A DNA stretch of 6,017 nt from Pseudorhodobacter antarcticus. GTDB lineage: Bacteria; Pseudomonadota; Alphaproteobacteria; Rhodobacterales; Rhodobacteraceae. The stretch's first letter is position 1; each line of letters starts with the position of its first letter. The DNA lies in assembly GCA_945860375.1 (NCBI GenBank), contig CAMAQR010000119.1:1-6017 (forward strand), written 5' to 3'. The notes under the pieces were generated by a model that did not search any database, was not told the DNA's origin, and saw only the letters and a list, made by a program, of their open reading frames with translations. The position numbers and the translations under genes were made by a program. Below are positions 4,950 through 6,017 of this stretch, piece after piece.

Positions 4950-5744
4950 TCAGATCGGCGCAAGACTTGCGCCCGAGATCTGCGCCCTTTCGGCAAGCGT
5001 TTCGATGAAGTCCCGAGACGCGCGCGCCCACCCCGCCTTTTCCAGCGCTTGCGCAATCTTGGGCCGGACGGTGTCATAAGGCAGCACCTGCCCGGGTGCG
5101 GTCGCGTTCAGCCGGATGATGTGCCAGCCGTGCCGCGACAGGACGGGTGCCGTGGTCATCCCACCTTCCGCCAAGGTGCGCAGCGCAGCTTCGAACTCCG
5201 GCACAGTATCATTGGGGCCAAGCTGGCCCAGATGGCCGCCGGGCGCTTTTGAGCCACAATCGCTTTCGCGGGCGGCTGCCGCAAAGCCCTTGGCACTGCC
5301 ATCAAGTCGCGCCAGAAGGGCAACTGCCCTTGCCTCGGCCAACATGCGTTCTTTTTCGTCACGCGGATCGCAGGCGCACAGGATGTGGGACACATCCCAC
5401 AAGGGCGCCGAGCGGTAACGTTCCGGATCTTTCGACCATTCGGCCCGCACTTGTGTATCTGTCACCGGCGCGAACGTCAGCGCATCGTCCAGAAGAGCGC
5501 GGATCAAGGCTTCGTCCTCGGTTTCGACACGGCCGGGGGCCAGTTCTTCGGGGTCCGCCGCAAGCCCGCGCGCCTTTGCTTCTTGCAGCAAGAGAGCGCG
5601 GATCGTCAGCGCCTGAGCCGCTTTGCGCCACGCAATTCCAGGCTTGTCCTTGGGTGCGGCGTGGTTCTGAGCCTCGGCGGCGACGGCCGCCGAGGGGATG
5701 GTCTCGCCGTTCACAACGACATCTGGAAAAAGGGCCATGTTCAT
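4950..5744 (-). CDS. Parvulin/PpiC-type peptidyl-prolyl cis-trans isomerase (nar operon foldase)
   Basis: The 264-aa protein should catalyse cis-trans isomerisation of prolyl bonds. An N-terminal helical region of about 110 residues, starting MNMALFPDVVVNGETIP, is followed by a parvulin (PpiC/rotamase) domain at about 115-212: WDVSHILCACDP, FAAAARESDCGSKAPGGHLGQLG near 154-176, VPEFEAALRTL near 181-191 and SRHGWHIIRL near 203-212. It has no signal peptide or membrane segment, unlike SurA or PpiD, so it acts in the cytoplasm; NifM is a comparable cytoplasmic foldase. A parvulin gene after narGHJI is known from Pseudomonas aeruginosa (narK1K2GHJI operon), which supports a role in folding NarG/NarH. 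I chose the ATG at 5744 because GGAG lies 8 bases upstream; a GTG at 5753 overlapping the narI stop and an ATG at 5738 are alternatives. A 10-bp hairpin lies near codons 17-25. Confidence 0.88.
   Translation of the reverse strand: MNMALFPDVVVNGETIPSAAVAAEAQNHAAPKDKPGIAWRKAAQALTIRALLLQEAKARGLAADPEELAPGRVETEDEALIRALLDDALTFAPVTDTQVRAEWSKDPERYRSAPLWDVSHILCACDPRDEKERMLAEARAVALLARLDGSAKGFAAAARESDCGSKAPGGHLGQLGPNDTVPEFEAALRTLAEGGMTTAPVLSRHGWHIIRLNATAPGQVLPYDTVRPKIAQALEKAGWARASRDFIETLAERAQISGASLAPI
5672..5695. repeat. 10-bp inverted repeat near the start of the isomerase gene
   Basis: CCTCGGCGGC (5672-5681) and GCCGCCGAGG (5686-5695) are exact reverse complements with a 4-base loop. The hairpin lies about 50 bases inside the isomerase gene and about 55 bases past the narI stop. 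There is no T-run beyond it. It falls in Ala-rich codons (SAAVAAEA), where GC-rich self-complementarity can arise by chance, so any role as an mRNA stability or attenuation element is speculative. Confidence 0.6.
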
Positions 5745-5749
5745 CGCTG

Positions 5750-6017
5750 TCACTCCGCCGGTGTGGTGGCTTTGGGGCCGGTTTTGCCCTGCCGTGCATC
5801 ATACGCGCTGCGGCGTGCTTCCAAAGGCCGGCGGCGGCGCGACCGCACGATCTGATAGCCGGGCCGCATCAGCAAATACCGGAAGGGCGCGGCAAAACCG
5901 GACCAGATATGCACCAGCCGGGTGAACGGAAACAGGATGGTGATGATCAGGCCAAGGAAAATGTGCAGCTTGAACAACCAATGCACGTCAACCACAGTGA
6001 CCCAAGCGTTGATGTTC
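5750..6017 (-). CDS. narI: Respiratory nitrate reductase gamma subunit NarI, C-terminal part
   Basis: The 5' end is beyond the right edge; 88 C-terminal residues are visible, ending at TGA (5752-5750). NarI is the di-heme b cytochrome that anchors NarGH to the cytoplasmic membrane and passes electrons from quinol to NarH. The visible segment [31 protein letters not shown] is the last transmembrane helix with both of its heme ligands: the His of KLH and the His of VHIWS lie 18 residues apart, exactly as H187 and H205 in E. coli NarI. It is followed by [18 protein letters not shown] and a charged, Lys/Arg-rich tail, which lies in the cytoplasm in the known NarI topology. narG, narH and narJ are expected just outside the window to the right. 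The downstream isomerase gene begins only 5 bp after the stop. The call is very firm. Confidence 0.95.
   Translation of the reverse strand, partial: NINAWVTVVDVHWLFKLHIFLGLIITILFPFTRLVHIWSGFAAPFRYLLMRPGYQIVRSRRRRPLEARRSAYDARQGKTGPKATTPAE

Noticed and set aside
4930..5031. Upstream start for the hemerythrin-like protein at 5031
   Set aside because: It would overlap the isomerase gene by about 80 bases with unrelated basic sequence; the ATG at 4929 follows a plausible AAGGGG site.

Overview
The window looks like chromosome (or a large replicon) of a GC-rich alphaproteobacterium, most likely a Rhodobacterales/Roseobacter-type nitrate respirer. This rests on remembered family resemblance of the proteins (HemN, MoeA, DUF2478, the NarI tail and the holin-like protein), on their high Ala/Arg/Gly content, and on a TTG-N8-CAA FNR/FnrL-type site; no database search was possible.

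Layout. Bases 1-383 (+ strand) carry the end of a phage-type lysis module: the C-terminus of a TIGR02594/NlpC-P60-like peptidoglycan hydrolase, then a tiny Pam3-gp28-type holin reading frame that appears cut short by an in-frame TAG. Everything else is on the - strand. Read in the direction of transcription, from right to left, it is: the C-terminus of narI (respiratory nitrate reductase gamma subunit), a parvulin/PpiC peptidyl-prolyl isomerase, a hemerythrin-like helical protein, a beta-carbonic anhydrase, moeA (molybdenum insertion into molybdopterin), a DUF2478 protein, and then, after a 144-bp gap, hemN (oxygen-independent coproporphyrinogen III oxidase).

How they fit together. narI through the DUF2478 gene are packed with gaps of at most 20 bp or with overlaps (ATGA between carbonic anhydrase and moeA, 11 bp between the hemerythrin-like gene and carbonic anhydrase), so they look like the distal part of one narGHJI operon. 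The set makes sense as assembly support for anaerobic nitrate reduction: a foldase, Moco insertion, and anaerobic heme synthesis for NarI and other cytochromes. The hemerythrin-like protein, carbonic anhydrase and DUF2478 protein have no established job in this setting. hemN seems to have its own promoter with an FNR-type box, so it is probably induced by oxygen limitation, and it converges on the phage relic.

Most notable observations: a perfect 15-bp inverted repeat inside the hemerythrin-like gene, apparent loss of several iron-ligand histidines in that protein, a predicted leaderless or nearly leaderless FNR-type promoter at hemN next to a Fur-box-like palindrome, and the probable nonsense mutation in the holin. 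No RNA genes, CRISPR arrays, insertion sequences or origins were seen, and no stretch longer than 300 bases lacks a gene.
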